Assembly: GCA_910579115.1 (NCBI GenBank)
Contig: CAJTSO010000015.1
Span: forward strand, 23,483 to 44,794
Direction: 5' to 3'
Length of the DNA: 21,312 nt
Source of the DNA: an uncultured Selenomonadaceae bacterium
Lineage (GTDB): Bacteria; Bacillota; Negativicutes; Selenomonadales; Selenomonadaceae
A program made the translations under genes and the position numbers. The notes below the pieces were generated by a model. That model was not told the origin of the DNA. It did no database searches and saw only the letters and a list, made by a program, of their open reading frames with translations. Numbering within the stretch: the first letter of the stretch is position 1; every line of letters begins with the position of its first letter. Of this stretch, positions 1 to 7,382 are shown piece by piece.

Positions 1-496
1 CCGCAATCCGCACGGCCTCTTCAGGAATATTTATCGCCCGGCCCTGCCGGTTCAGGACCCTTTCGCCCCGATGGTTCGTAATATCCCCGTTTGCCGCCCG
101 GATGAAGCTGCCGTCCCGGGTATAGCGCACCCCCTGAGGGGTAGCCACCGCGAAGAAGCCGCTGCCGGCAATCGCCAGATCCAGCTGATTGCCCGTATCC
201 TGCATGCTCCCCTGACTCAAATCGGTGACGATTTCGGCTGTCCTGGCCCCCAGACCGAGATCTCCTACCACCGGGGGAATGGTATCCCCCACGTGGAACT
301 GCTTTATCCGGGTGATATCCCCATTGGGATCACCGTCATTGATCCTGCGGATAAGCATCGGGCCAAACTCCTCATCTACAACTCTGTCCCGCTTGAAGCC
401 TGATGTCGCCGCATTTGCCAGATTATTGGCAATAACCGACGTGCGGTTCATCTGGGTCATCATGCCAATGCCCGCTGTATACAATCCACGCCACAT
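1..496 (-). CDS. Flagellar basal-body rod protein, FlgF/FlgG family (3' end outside the window)
   Basis: This encodes a rod or hook-basal-body protein that builds the axial shaft of the flagellum after export through the flagellar type III apparatus. The frame is open to the left edge, giving the first 165 residues. It begins MWRGLYTAGIGMMTQMNR, and the family signature VIANNLANAATSGFKRD follows at about residues 22-38. Farther on is the rod-protein core motif around SGFFAV with YTRDGSF. The ATG at 494-496 has a good AGGTGG ribosome site about 8 bases upstream. It lies 40 bases downstream of mbl on the same strand, the same arrangement as mbl-flhO-flhP in Bacillus subtilis, so co-transcription is likely. 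FlgF and FlgG (FlhO and FlhP) cannot be told apart from the N-terminal part alone. Confidence 0.9.
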   Translation of the reverse strand, partial: MWRGLYTAGIGMMTQMNRTSVIANNLANAATSGFKRDRVVDEEFGPMLIRRINDGDPNGDITRIKQFHVGDTIPPVVGDLGLGARTAEIVTDLSQGSMQDTGNQLDLAIAGSGFFAVATPQGVRYTRDGSFIRAANGDITNHRGERVLNRQGRAINIPEEAVRIA

Positions 497-536
497 ATTA
501 TCCCACCTCGAAATTAAAAACAGATTAAATATATCT

Positions 537-1565
537 TCATCTATGCTTAAGGCAGAGGGAAATGGGAACGCCATCATCCATCTGCCCCATGTATTCAAGG
601 GCCTTACCTGTACCGATGGCCACGCAGGAAAGAGGATCCTCCGCCACGAATACCGGCACCCTGGTTTCATAGGCTATCCGCTTATCCAGGCCGTAGAGCA
701 GCGCGCCGCCGCCGGTGAGAACGATACCCCTTTCTGCAATATCGCTGGCCAGCTCCGGGGGAGTTTTCTCCAGGACGCTCCTGACCTCATCGATGATAGA
801 TTGCACCAGCTCGGAGATCGCCTCGCTGGCCTGAGCGGTTGTCACCTGTAATATCCTCGGCAGACCGGTGAGCAGATCCCGGCCCTTGACCTCCAGCACG
901 GCATTTCTGGCCTCCGGATACGCCGCCGCCACATTGAACTTGATCTCCTCGGCGGTGCGCTCGCCGATGAGGACGCTGTGCACCCGGCGGATATAGCTCA
1001 TAATGGCCTCGTCAAATTTATCCCCGGCCACCCGGAGGCTGGCTTTCGTGACAATGCCCCCCAGGCTGATGACGGCGATGTCAGTAGTGCCGCCCCCAAT
1101 ATCCACCACCATTGACCCGGTAGCGTCACTCACCGGCAAACCGGCGCCGATAGCGGCCGCCATCGGCTCCTCGATGAGCTGAGTGTGCCGGGCCCCTGCC
1201 TGTTCGGCAGCCTCCTGAACGGCCCGCTGCTCCACCATGGTTACCCCGGAGGGAACGCAGATCATAATCCGGGGGCGGAACACGATTCGCCGGCTCACCA
1301 CCCGCTCAATAAAATACCGGAGCATGACCTCGGTGATATTATAATCGGCGATAACGCCATCCTGCAGTGGACGGATTGCCTGAATGCTGCCTGGGGTGCG
1401 GCCGATCATCCGCTTTGCCTCATCGCCAACGGCAAGAATTTCCTTCGTATCCCGGTTAATAGCCACTACCGAAGGCTCCCGGAGGACTATACCTTTACCC
1501 CGAACGTAGACGAGAACATTTGCCGTCCCCAAATCCACGCCGATATCCATATTCATGCCAAACAT
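537..1565 (-). CDS. mbl: MreB/Mbl-type actin-like cell-shape protein
   Basis: This is a bacterial actin homologue that polymerises under the membrane and guides side-wall peptidoglycan synthesis. All nucleotide-binding parts of the MreB fold are visible: the first phosphate loop DIGVDLGTANVL near residue 10, the second DIGGGTTDIAVIS near residue 155, the IEEPMAAAIGAG segment before it, and the adenosine motif LTGGGALLYG near residue 285. The length from the chosen start, 342 residues, is normal for the family. The ATG at 1563-1565 is chosen because GGAAGG lies about 9 bases upstream. A TTG farther upstream (1604) stays in frame but has no ribosome site, and an ATG three codons later is also possible. 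The link to a flagellar rod gene favours the mbl paralogue over mreB itself. Confidence 0.95.
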   Translation of the reverse strand: MFGMNMDIGVDLGTANVLVYVRGKGIVLREPSVVAINRDTKEILAVGDEAKRMIGRTPGSIQAIRPLQDGVIADYNITEVMLRYFIERVVSRRIVFRPRIMICVPSGVTMVEQRAVQEAAEQAGARHTQLIEEPMAAAIGAGLPVSDATGSMVVDIGGGTTDIAVISLGGIVTKASLRVAGDKFDEAIMSYIRRVHSVLIGERTAEEIKFNVAAAYPEARNAVLEVKGRDLLTGLPRILQVTTAQASEAISELVQSIIDEVRSVLEKTPPELASDIAERGIVLTGGGALLYGLDKRIAYETRVPVFVAEDPLSCVAIGTGKALEYMGQMDDGVPISLCLKHR

Positions 1566-1616
1566 TTCCCAAAACCTTCCAACTACTTCGAAATTACAGA
1601 CCAACGTCCGCCTATT

Positions 1617-1645
1617 ACTATATTACAAAAAATAAGCTTTGGCAA
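1617..1645 (-). promoter_or_regulatory. Sigma-A type promoter of mbl
   Basis: Reading leftward, a -35 box TTGCCA (1640-1645) and a -10 box TATAGT (1617-1622) are separated by exactly 17 bases. The start codon of mbl is about 50 bases downstream. The match is close to consensus in both boxes. It lies back to back with the plus-strand promoter of the next gene. Confidence 0.6.
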
Positions 1646-1667
1646 TAGAAATCAGGGTCAAACAATA

Positions 1668-1696
1668 TTGCTTTTATCCCCTTTGGCAGTTACAAT
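1668..1696 (+). promoter_or_regulatory. Sigma-A type promoter of the ubiX gene
   Basis: A -35 box TTGCTT (1668-1673) and a -10 box TACAAT (1691-1696) are spaced by 17 bases. The predicted transcript starts about 20 bases before the ATG at 1723, leaving a short leader with the ribosome site AAGGAA. Confidence 0.55.
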
Positions 1697-1722
1697 ATGA
1701 AAGAATCGAAAGGAAGCTTGCC

Positions 1723-2292
1723 ATGACTGACGAAAAAAAACGAATAATTATCGGCATTACCGGAGCCTCCGGGGTCATCATGGGCTGCCGTCTGCTGGAA
1801 ACCCTGAAGGAATTTCCCCGGATAGAAACCCATCTCGTAATGACGGGCAGCTCCCTGCTCACCCTCAGGAACGAAACGGATTTAACCGTAGAAAATCTCC
1901 GCTCTCTGGCGGACTTCAGCTATGACATCGACGACTTCACCGCCCCCATCGCCAGCGGTTCTTTTGTGACTGACGGCATGATAATCCTTCCCTGCAGCAT
2001 GAAAACCCTGGCCGGTATCACCAATGGCTTCAGCGGCAATCTCCTGCTCAGGGCCGCCGACGTCTGCCTGAAGGAGGGGCGCCCGCTCCTTCTCTCTCCC
2101 CGGGAATCGCCCCTGTCCCTCATCCACCTGAAAAATCTTCTGGCCTGCAAGGAAGCCGGAGCGTCAATCGTCCCTCCCATGCTCACCTTTTACAGCGGAG
2201 CAGTCACCACGGACCAGCAGATAACCGCCCACCTTGGCGCTCTGCTCCGCCAGTTGGGCCTTACCCCGAAGGAATATAAACCCTGGAAATGA
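1723..2292 (+). CDS. ubiX: UbiX/Pad1-type flavin prenyltransferase
   Basis: UbiX-family enzymes attach a dimethylallyl group to FMN and make the prenylated flavin used by UbiD-type decarboxylases. The 189-residue product has the flavodoxin-like start IIIGITGASGVIMG (residues 8-21), the MTGSS segment near 40, the family motif LPCSMKTLAGI (residues 89-99) and the SPRESPLS motif near 125-132. The spacing and length fit UbiX. The ATG at 1723 is preceded by AAGGAA, and translation farther upstream would have no ribosome site. No ubiD gene is in the window, so the client decarboxylase is elsewhere. The stop codon overlaps the ribosome site of the next gene, so the two are probably one transcript. 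A divergent flavoprotein of the wider HFCD family cannot be fully excluded. Confidence 0.88.
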   Translation: MTDEKKRIIIGITGASGVIMGCRLLETLKEFPRIETHLVMTGSSLLTLRNETDLTVENLRSLADFSYDIDDFTAPIASGSFVTDGMIILPCSMKTLAGITNGFSGNLLLRAADVCLKEGRPLLLSPRESPLSLIHLKNLLACKEAGASIVPPMLTFYSGAVTTDQQITAHLGALLRQLGLTPKEYKPWK

Positions 2293-2302
2293 GAAGGCTG
2301 TC

Positions 2303-3076
2303 ATGAAAACTCCTGGAAAAATACTGCCGCTTATCGCCGCCGCCCTGCTGTACACCTCAGCGGCCTGCGCCGCCACCGTCACGGACTCGGTGAACATATA
2401 CTCCGCCGACGGCTCCCTGATCTCTACCTGCGCCTTTTCCCCGCCGGAAATAAAGGAAAATGATCCCCTGGCCCAGGTCAGCGCCCTTTATCTGAATATG
2501 AAGCACCGCCGCTTCCTCCAGCGGTGCAAATCTCTGGAAACCGATATGAACCTCATCTACGAGGCCTGGAAAGCCGGGGCTGGAGAAAATGACAGCTTTG
2601 GAAAATCCGGCAGTCGGAACAGCCCCTCCGCCGGAGGAAAAAGCCTTCAAAGCTCCGGCAGCAGCTACTCCATGACTACTGAGCTTTTCCGGTCTCCCCT
2701 CAGGAAAACCGCTTCTCTTGTCACAAAAGAAATCTCCTCTATTATCGGCCAGAGAAACGTCACTACCTACGCCGCCACCTTCGACGCCGCCACCGGCCGC
2801 CGCCTGTCCCTGGCGGATGCCTTTGGCGGAGATAAGGCTGTCGCCGATAAAATTGCCGTGTACGTCCAGCGGTACCTTGTAGCTTCTCCCTACAAGGACA
2901 ATCTTGCTCCCGATTACAACAGTCACGTTTACGACTTCTGCACCGGAACCGTAGAGGACGGCTGGTATATTGACGGGGACAATCTCACCGTCATTTATCC
3001 AGCCTCCGCCATCACAAAAAACCACGACTCTGAACTGCTCGTCACCCTTCCCCTGAAGGAACTGATAAAAATATAG
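2303..3076 (+). CDS. Exported protein with a DUF3298-like C-terminal domain
   Basis: The 257-residue product begins with a clear signal peptide: MKTPGK, a hydrophobic stretch and a likely cut after ACA near residue 22. The C-terminal half resembles the DUF3298/RsiV-type extracellular domain, with a phrase like TGRRLSLADAFGG, a helix, then WYIDGDNLTVIYPA and an ending LLVTLPLKELIKI. A Ser/Gly-rich linker lies near residues 100-125. The domain is found in exported or membrane-attached proteins of Firmicutes, including the anti-sigma factor RsiV, but no sigma gene or transmembrane anchor is present here. It starts 10 bases after ubiX with ribosome site GAGAAGG and is followed by a strong terminator. 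The domain call rests on recalled family style, and the function is unknown. Confidence 0.7.
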   Translation: MKTPGKILPLIAAALLYTSAACAATVTDSVNIYSADGSLISTCAFSPPEIKENDPLAQVSALYLNMKHRRFLQRCKSLETDMNLIYEAWKAGAGENDSFGKSGSRNSPSAGGKSLQSSGSSYSMTTELFRSPLRKTASLVTKEISSIIGQRNVTTYAATFDAATGRRLSLADAFGGDKAVADKIAVYVQRYLVASPYKDNLAPDYNSHVYDFCTGTVEDGWYIDGDNLTVIYPASAITKNHDSELLVTLPLKELIKI

Positions 3077-3082
3077 GACAGC

Positions 3083-3121
3083 AAAGGGCTCCTGCCCAAA
3101 ACGGCAGGAGCCCTTTTATTT
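3083..3121 (+). terminator. Rho-independent terminator after the ubiX operon
   Basis: A perfect 14-bp stem (3083-3096 with 3103-3116) encloses a CAAAAC loop and runs into TTTTATTTT. It starts 7 bases after the stop codon. On the minus strand the run of T is weak, so it may only partly stop transcription from murA. Confidence 0.9.
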
Positions 3122-3208
3122 TCCCCTATACGCGCCCTCCACCGGGACGCGTTTATCCACACAAAGCGGCAGGCTAAATCCCCTGCCACCCGAAAATCCC
3201 GTAAGCCT

Positions 3209-4493
3209 CTAATCAGTCACTCGCCGGATATCTGCACCCAGACCCACCAGCTTTTCCACCAGCCGGTCATAGCCCCGGTCAATATGATGGATATAGCCCA
3301 CCTGAGTAATCCCCTTGGCGACCAACCCCGCCAAAACCATGGCGGCCCCGGCCCGCAAATCAGTTGCCTTCACTTGGCAGCCCGCCAGAGAATCCACTCC
3401 CTCCACCAAGGAGGCCGCCCCGGATGCAGGCACATTTTCCCCGTACCCGGATATCGGCCCCCATTTTCACAAGCTCGGGCACAATTCGGAATCGGTTCTC
3501 AAAAACCGTCTCCGTTACCATGCCTACCCCTTCGGACACCGTCAGCATCGCCATGAACTGAGCCTGCATATCAGTGGGAAATCCCGGATAGGGCATCGTC
3601 TTGATATCCACCGCCTTCAGGCGCCTGTCCGCCCGCACCCGGACCACATCCACATCCTCTTCAATGATGGCTCCCGCTTCCTTCAGCTTGGCAACTACCG
3701 GCTTCAGATGCTCGCAGATAGCATTTTCGATATAGACGTCACCGCCGGTCATGGCCGCCGCCACCATGTAGGTTCCTGCCTCAATTCGATCGGGAATGAC
3801 CGTATAAACAGCCCCCTTCAGCTGGTTCACCCCCTCGATCTTGATGAGGTTGGTACCGGCGCCCCGAATCTTCGCCCCCATTACATTCAAAAAATTGGCC
3901 AGGTCGATGATCTCCGGCTCCTGGGCCGGGTTTTCCAAAATGGTGGTTCCCTCGGCCAGAGACGCCGCCATCATGATATTCTCGGTAGCGCCAACGCTGG
4001 GGAAATCAAGGTAGATCCGGGCGCCCTTCAGCCCATTCGGCGCAGAAGCGTCAATGAAACCGTGGCCGATCTCGATCCTTGCCCCCAAGGCTTCAAACCC
4101 CTTCAAATGCAAATCGATGGGACGGGTGCCGATAGCGCAGCCCCCCGGCAGGGAAATCCGGGAATGGCCCAAACGGGCCAGCAGCGGTCCCATGATAAGA
4201 AACGAAGCCCGCATCTTCCGCACCAGCTCATAGGGAGCCTCCCAGCAGTTGAGTTCAGTGGCATCAATGGTAAGGGTGTGTTCCTCCTCATTGAACTGAG
4301 TTTTGATGCCCATTGCCTCAACCACCCGGGAAATTGTATGTACATCCTCCAGGTTCGGGACCTCTTCCAGGCGGCTTGGCTGTCCCTTTCCCAGCAAAGT
4401 CGCGGCGATAATCGGCAGGACGGCGTTCTTTGCCCCGGAGATTTTCACCCGGCCCTCCAGCCGTTTCCCGCCGTTTATTACAAGTCTTTCCAT
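3209..4493 (-). pseudogene. murA: UDP-N-acetylglucosamine 1-carboxyvinyltransferase, frameshifted
   Basis: MurA transfers enolpyruvate from PEP to UDP-GlcNAc, the first committed step of peptidoglycan synthesis. The start (ATG 4491-4493, GAGGGG upstream) gives MERLVINGGK and the PEP-site residues Lys22-Asn23 in SGAKNAVLP. The catalytic cysteine is Cys119 in LPGGCAIGTRP, matching E. coli Cys115. The first frame is readable to about residue 357 (ADIRVRGKCACIR) and would stop at 3360. The missing C-terminus continues one frame over, with DSLAGCQVKATDLRAG and IHHIDRGYD, to the TAG at 3209. Removing one base, for example from the CCCC run at 3418-3421, restores 427 residues. Relative to recalled MurA sequences the loop at the break carries about 19 extra bases. 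This may be a real mutation, with a second murA elsewhere, or a sequencing error. Confidence 0.88.
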
Positions 4494-4555
4494 GTTATAT
4501 AAATTCCCCTCGTTAGTGGAATCAAATATCTGCAACCCATCATATAATCAGCTAC

Positions 4556-4584
4556 ATGATAGCATGGAAAATCCAAACCTGCAA
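4556..4584 (-). promoter_or_regulatory. Probable sigma-A promoter of murA
   Basis: On the minus strand TTGCAG (4579-4584) and TATCAT (4556-4561) are separated by 17 bases. A TG dinucleotide stands just upstream of the -10 box, as in extended -10 promoters. It lies about 65 bases before the murA start codon. Confidence 0.5.
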
Positions 4585-4674
4585 TATCTAATCCCCATAT
4601 TCCCGCCCGTCGCCCCTGTCGGGAACATCCGCTAAAATATCAGGCCCCGGTTCAGTTCAAGGGGGAGGACAATC

Positions 4675-5247
4675 TCAGTTTTCTACTCCCCGGCGGGCCG
4701 CCACGCCTTTTGTATAGTAGTGCTTTATCTCCTTCATCTCCGTCACCAGATCAGCCCGCTCCACCAGCCAGTCCGGAGCGTTCCGGCCGGTAATCACCAG
4801 CTCCGTGTCCGCCGGCAGGCTGTCGATGAAGGCTTCCACGCTCTCCCGCCGGGCCAGTCCAAAGAACAGGGAAACATTCAGCTCATCAAGGATCACCAGC
4901 CCGAATTTCTCCCGGGCGACAGCTTCCCGGGCCTCCTTCAGCCCTGCCTCCACCATGGCCACATAGTCGGAGGGCGGCTCCCCCGGGGGGAAGATCACCA
5001 CATCCTCTCCCCAGGCTTTCTTTTCCTCCTCGCTGAGCATTCCCTCCGCCGCGATGAAGAAAGGCTTGCCGGTAGTTTTCAGGATAAGCTGGGGCGCAAA
5101 GCCCTGCAGCGCCTTCTGTTCACTGTAGGCCAGGCTCTTCATAAACTGCATAATGTAGACCCGGCGGCCCGCTCCCAGCATCCGGACGGCCAGGCCGATG
5201 GCCGCGGTGGTTTTTCCCTTCCCGCCGCCGGTGTAAATCTGAAGCAT
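4675..5247 (-). CDS. cobO: Cob(I)yrinic acid a,c-diamide adenosyltransferase (CobO/BtuR type)
   Basis: This ATP:corrinoid adenosyltransferase adds the 5'-deoxyadenosyl group to reduced corrinoids to make coenzyme B12 forms. The 190-residue product starts MLQIYTGGGKGKTTAAIG, which places the modified P-loop at residues 7-14. It continues with the family features YIMQFMK, FGLVILDELN (a Walker B-like segment near residue 118) and LVITGRNAPDWL near residue 150. The ATG at 5245-5247 has an excellent GGAGGAGGT ribosome site, so the longer open frame upstream is not used. It begins 13 bases after the queF stop, so the two genes are probably co-transcribed. No cobalamin riboswitch is visible in front. 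Length and motifs fit the CobA/CobO class rather than PduO. Confidence 0.93.
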   Translation of the reverse strand: MLQIYTGGGKGKTTAAIGLAVRMLGAGRRVYIMQFMKSLAYSEQKALQGFAPQLILKTTGKPFFIAAEGMLSEEEKKAWGEDVVIFPPGEPPSDYVAMVEAGLKEAREAVAREKFGLVILDELNVSLFFGLARRESVEAFIDSLPADTELVITGRNAPDWLVERADLVTEMKEIKHYYTKGVAARRGVEN

Positions 5248-5260
5248 ATTTACCTCCTCC

Positions 5261-5758
5261 TCATCGGTTGTCCACTTTCTCCGGCCCGTTGGCATCGTGC
5301 ATCGCCAGCCTGTCCCAGGCCAGCTTTTCAAATTTCGTCCCCGGTTTGCCATAATTTGTATAGGGATCAATGGAAATGCCCCCTCGGGGCAGGAACTTTC
5401 CCCACACCTCAATATAGCGGGGCTCCATCAGCTTTATCAGGTCCTTCATGATAATGTTCACCACATCTTCATGGAAATCGCCGTGATTGCGGAAGCTGAA
5501 AAGATACAGCTTCAGGGACTTGCTCTCCACCATGCGCTCCTCGGGGATATAGGAAATATATATGGCGGCAAAATCAGGCTGTCCCGTGATGGGGCAAAGG
5601 CTCGTAAACTCCGGGCAGTTGAACTTCACCCAGTAATCCCGGTCGGGATGGCGGTTCTGAAAAGTCTCCAGCACCGACGGGTCGTATTCAAAGGCGTACT
5701 TAGCCCCCCGACTTCCCAGCAGAGTCAGATTTTCGGCGGACTTATCTCTCTCTGACAT
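5261..5758 (-). CDS. queF: NADPH-dependent 7-cyano-7-deazaguanine (preQ0) reductase
   Basis: QueF reduces the nitrile of preQ0 to the amine of preQ1 in the queuosine pathway for tRNA modification. The 165-residue product is the short, single-domain form. The catalytic Cys55 stands in FTSLCPITGQPDF, with Asp62 beside it. The QueF signature ESKSLKLYLFSFRN covers residues 78-91, and His96-Glu97 follow. The ATG at 5756-5758 is chosen because AAAGGGTGA lies just upstream, while the earlier in-frame ATG has no ribosome site. It leads a two-gene unit with cobO. The 5' leader has a short perfect hairpin but no recognisable preQ1 riboswitch. Confidence 0.95.
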   Translation of the reverse strand: MSERDKSAENLTLLGSRGAKYAFEYDPSVLETFQNRHPDRDYWVKFNCPEFTSLCPITGQPDFAAIYISYIPEERMVESKSLKLYLFSFRNHGDFHEDVVNIIMKDLIKLMEPRYIEVWGKFLPRGGISIDPYTNYGKPGTKFEKLAWDRLAMHDANGPEKVDNR

Positions 5759-5832
5759 ATCAGTCACCCTTTCATGACAAGCAGTTTCATCTGACATTTT
5801 AACTGGAATTTGCCTCACTGACAAGGAGCCGG

Positions 5833-5855
5833 CGGAAATTGCCTTGCAATTTCCG
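5833..5855. repeat. Short perfect hairpin in the queF leader
   Basis: Two 10-base arms (5833-5842 and 5846-5855, CGGAAATTGC) are separated by three bases. No T run follows on either strand, so it is not a typical terminator. A TATAAT box on the minus strand at 5866-5871 suggests that the queF transcript begins just before it, which would place the hairpin in the 5' leader. Confidence 0.5.
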
Positions 5856-6007
5856 TGGAAGTGGCATTATAATATCTCCCGTGGATTGAAGAATACATTA
5901 TGGAAACTTTATCTTGAAATACATCCTTGAAAAAACTGTTGCATGGATAGTCGAATGAGAACGCGTTTCTGTCGGAATGTATTTCCCGGAGTTATGATTG
6001 CAGGGAG

Positions 6008-6445
6008 GTGTCTCCAGCGAAAAAGCTATATCATCTATCGGTTCTCCTCCTTCTCCTGTGGGCAGTCCCTCTGCCCTCCACCGCCTTTGCCATGCTTCCC
6101 CAGGCTCTCTACGAGGCTGACCTGCGCTTTGTGGACGCCAAAGAAGCTACCGGCTACTATGTAGACATGAATTCCGCCTCCGTCACAAAGGAGCTCATCT
6201 ATGCCAAGGTCGCTATAATCCAGGCGGACAAAAACCGAATCCTCCTTTACTCCATGCGCTTTCATCCTTCAAAAAAAACATACGGCTTTGACAATGTCCA
6301 GATGTTTACCTACGACGAGAAAAAGCCCCTGGGATTTACCAGGCTGAAAGCAGGCCCCTTCAATATCGCCCCCGGCTCTCCCATTGAAGGCATTATCGAC
6401 TACATCCACCACCCGGATAAATCAGACCTGATGCAGGGGCTGTGA
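6008..6445 (+). CDS. Small exported protein of unknown function
   Basis: I do not recognise this family. The product of about 145 residues has a signal peptide (lysine pair, then VLLLLLWAVPLPSTAFA), with a likely cut near residue 28, and a mature part of about 117 residues without cysteines or membrane segments. The mature part begins LPQALYEADLRFVDAKEATG and looks like a compact beta-rich domain. The start is odd: the only in-frame start before the signal peptide is GTG at 6008, which directly abuts the purine-rich AGGGAG that should be its ribosome site. An ATG at 5994 is in another frame. Either initiation is unusual or one base differs from the true sequence. A long hairpin overlaps the stop codon. 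Confidence 0.6.
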   Translation: MSPAKKLYHLSVLLLLLWAVPLPSTAFAMLPQALYEADLRFVDAKEATGYYVDMNSASVTKELIYAKVAIIQADKNRILLYSMRFHPSKKTYGFDNVQMFTYDEKKPLGFTRLKAGPFNIAPGSPIEGIIDYIHHPDKSDLMQGL

Positions 6446-6476
6446 TAAATGAGCGATCATTTTTCACAGCCCCTGC
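6433..6476 (+). terminator. Long hairpin overlapping the stop codon, no T tract
   Basis: The arms 6433-6445 and 6464-6476 pair over 13 bases. After one T:T mismatch a further six pairs close a GCGA loop of the GNRA type (6453-6456). The left arm contains the last codons and the TGA of the upstream gene. No T run follows, so it may work as an mRNA 3' stabiliser or a weak terminator. Confidence 0.55.
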
Positions 6477-6563
6477 CTGACACCATATCCCTTTAATAAA
6501 AATATAACTCAATCTACAGGCTATTTCCATCCCCAAACCTTAACATAAATCGCGGAGAAGTAT

Positions 6564-7331
6564 ATGCGCCTTACAGTAATCGCCAGCGGCAGCAGCGGAA
6601 ACTGCTCCCTGCTGGAAATCGGCAGCGTCCGCCTCCTCCTGGACTGCGGCATCAGCTGCAAGCGGATCAGGACGGCTATCCTACCCCTGGGACTCCCCCC
6701 GGATGATCTGGACGGGATCCTCATTACCCATGAGCATACCGACCACACCACCGGCCTCCGGACAATGCTGAACCACCATCCCATGCCGGTGTATACCCGG
6801 CCCAAAACAATGACCGCCATCAGCCGGATATGTCCCAATATCGGCGACGCCTTTTCCCCTCTTTTTGATAAGGTAACCATCGGGGACGTTACTGTGGAAG
6901 CCTTCCCCACCTCCCATGACGCCGCTGACCCCATCGGCTTCTCCGTGTCCTGCGGAGAAAAATTCTCTCTGGCCACTGACCTGGGCATTGTGACCAACAG
7001 CGTCCTCTCTAGCATTGCCGATGCCGACGTTCTCCTGTTGGAGGCAAACCACGACCGCCAGCTCCTGCAAAAAGGAAGCTACCCTCAAACTCTGAAGCGC
7101 CGGATACTCTCCCCCCGGGGCCATCTGGACAACCGGACGGCCGGAGATACTCTCTGCCGCCTGGTAAAACGCCCTGACCATGTTGTCCTGGGCCATATGT
7201 CAGAAGAAAACAACCGCCCCCTGCTGGCCCGCCAAACGGTGGAAGCAGTCATCAGCGAGGCGGGCATGATCCCGACCAGCTTCAATATTACCGTGCTGAA
7301 TCAGGGTGAAGGAGCCACCGTTACTACCTGA
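6564..7331 (+). CDS. walJ: Metallo-beta-lactamase-fold hydrolase, WalJ/YycJ family
   Basis: The family consists of cytoplasmic metal-dependent phosphodiesterase-like proteins. In Bacillus the gene belongs to the walRKHI-walJ-htrC cluster, and the protein is linked to cell-wall and DNA-replication coordination. The 255-residue product starts MRLTVIASGSSGNC, typical of YycJ, and has the metal-binding motif HEHTDH at residues 56-61. Further metal ligands are the TSHDA segment, the aspartate in ATDLG and the histidine in GHMSEEN. The start is supported by GGAGAA just upstream. htrA and rlmH follow on the same strand, as in other Firmicutes, but walR and walK are not next to it. The exact substrate is not shown by the sequence. 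Confidence 0.9.
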   Translation: MRLTVIASGSSGNCSLLEIGSVRLLLDCGISCKRIRTAILPLGLPPDDLDGILITHEHTDHTTGLRTMLNHHPMPVYTRPKTMTAISRICPNIGDAFSPLFDKVTIGDVTVEAFPTSHDAADPIGFSVSCGEKFSLATDLGIVTNSVLSSIADADVLLLEANHDRQLLQKGSYPQTLKRRILSPRGHLDNRTAGDTLCRLVKRPDHVVLGHMSEENNRPLLARQTVEAVISEAGMIPTSFNITVLNQGEGATVTT

Positions 7332-7382
7332 GGCAAATTATTTTATTTCAATATATCCGAAACAGTTTAAGGAGCGATAATT

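Noticed and set aside
3360..3440. Programmed ribosomal frameshift in murA
   Set aside because: There is no slippery heptamer or downstream pseudoknot of a known type, and the loop also appears to have extra bases, so an insertion or read error is simpler.
4600..4630. Terminator after cobO
   Set aside because: TTCCCG and CGGGAA can pair around a long loop, but there is no T run and the stem is only six bases.
5248..5260. Cobalamin riboswitch in front of cobO
   Set aside because: queF ends 13 bases before cobO, leaving no room, and no B12-box was seen farther upstream.
5759..5940. preQ1 riboswitch in front of queF
   Set aside because: No class I, II or III preQ1 aptamer pattern could be recognised by eye; only a simple hairpin is present.
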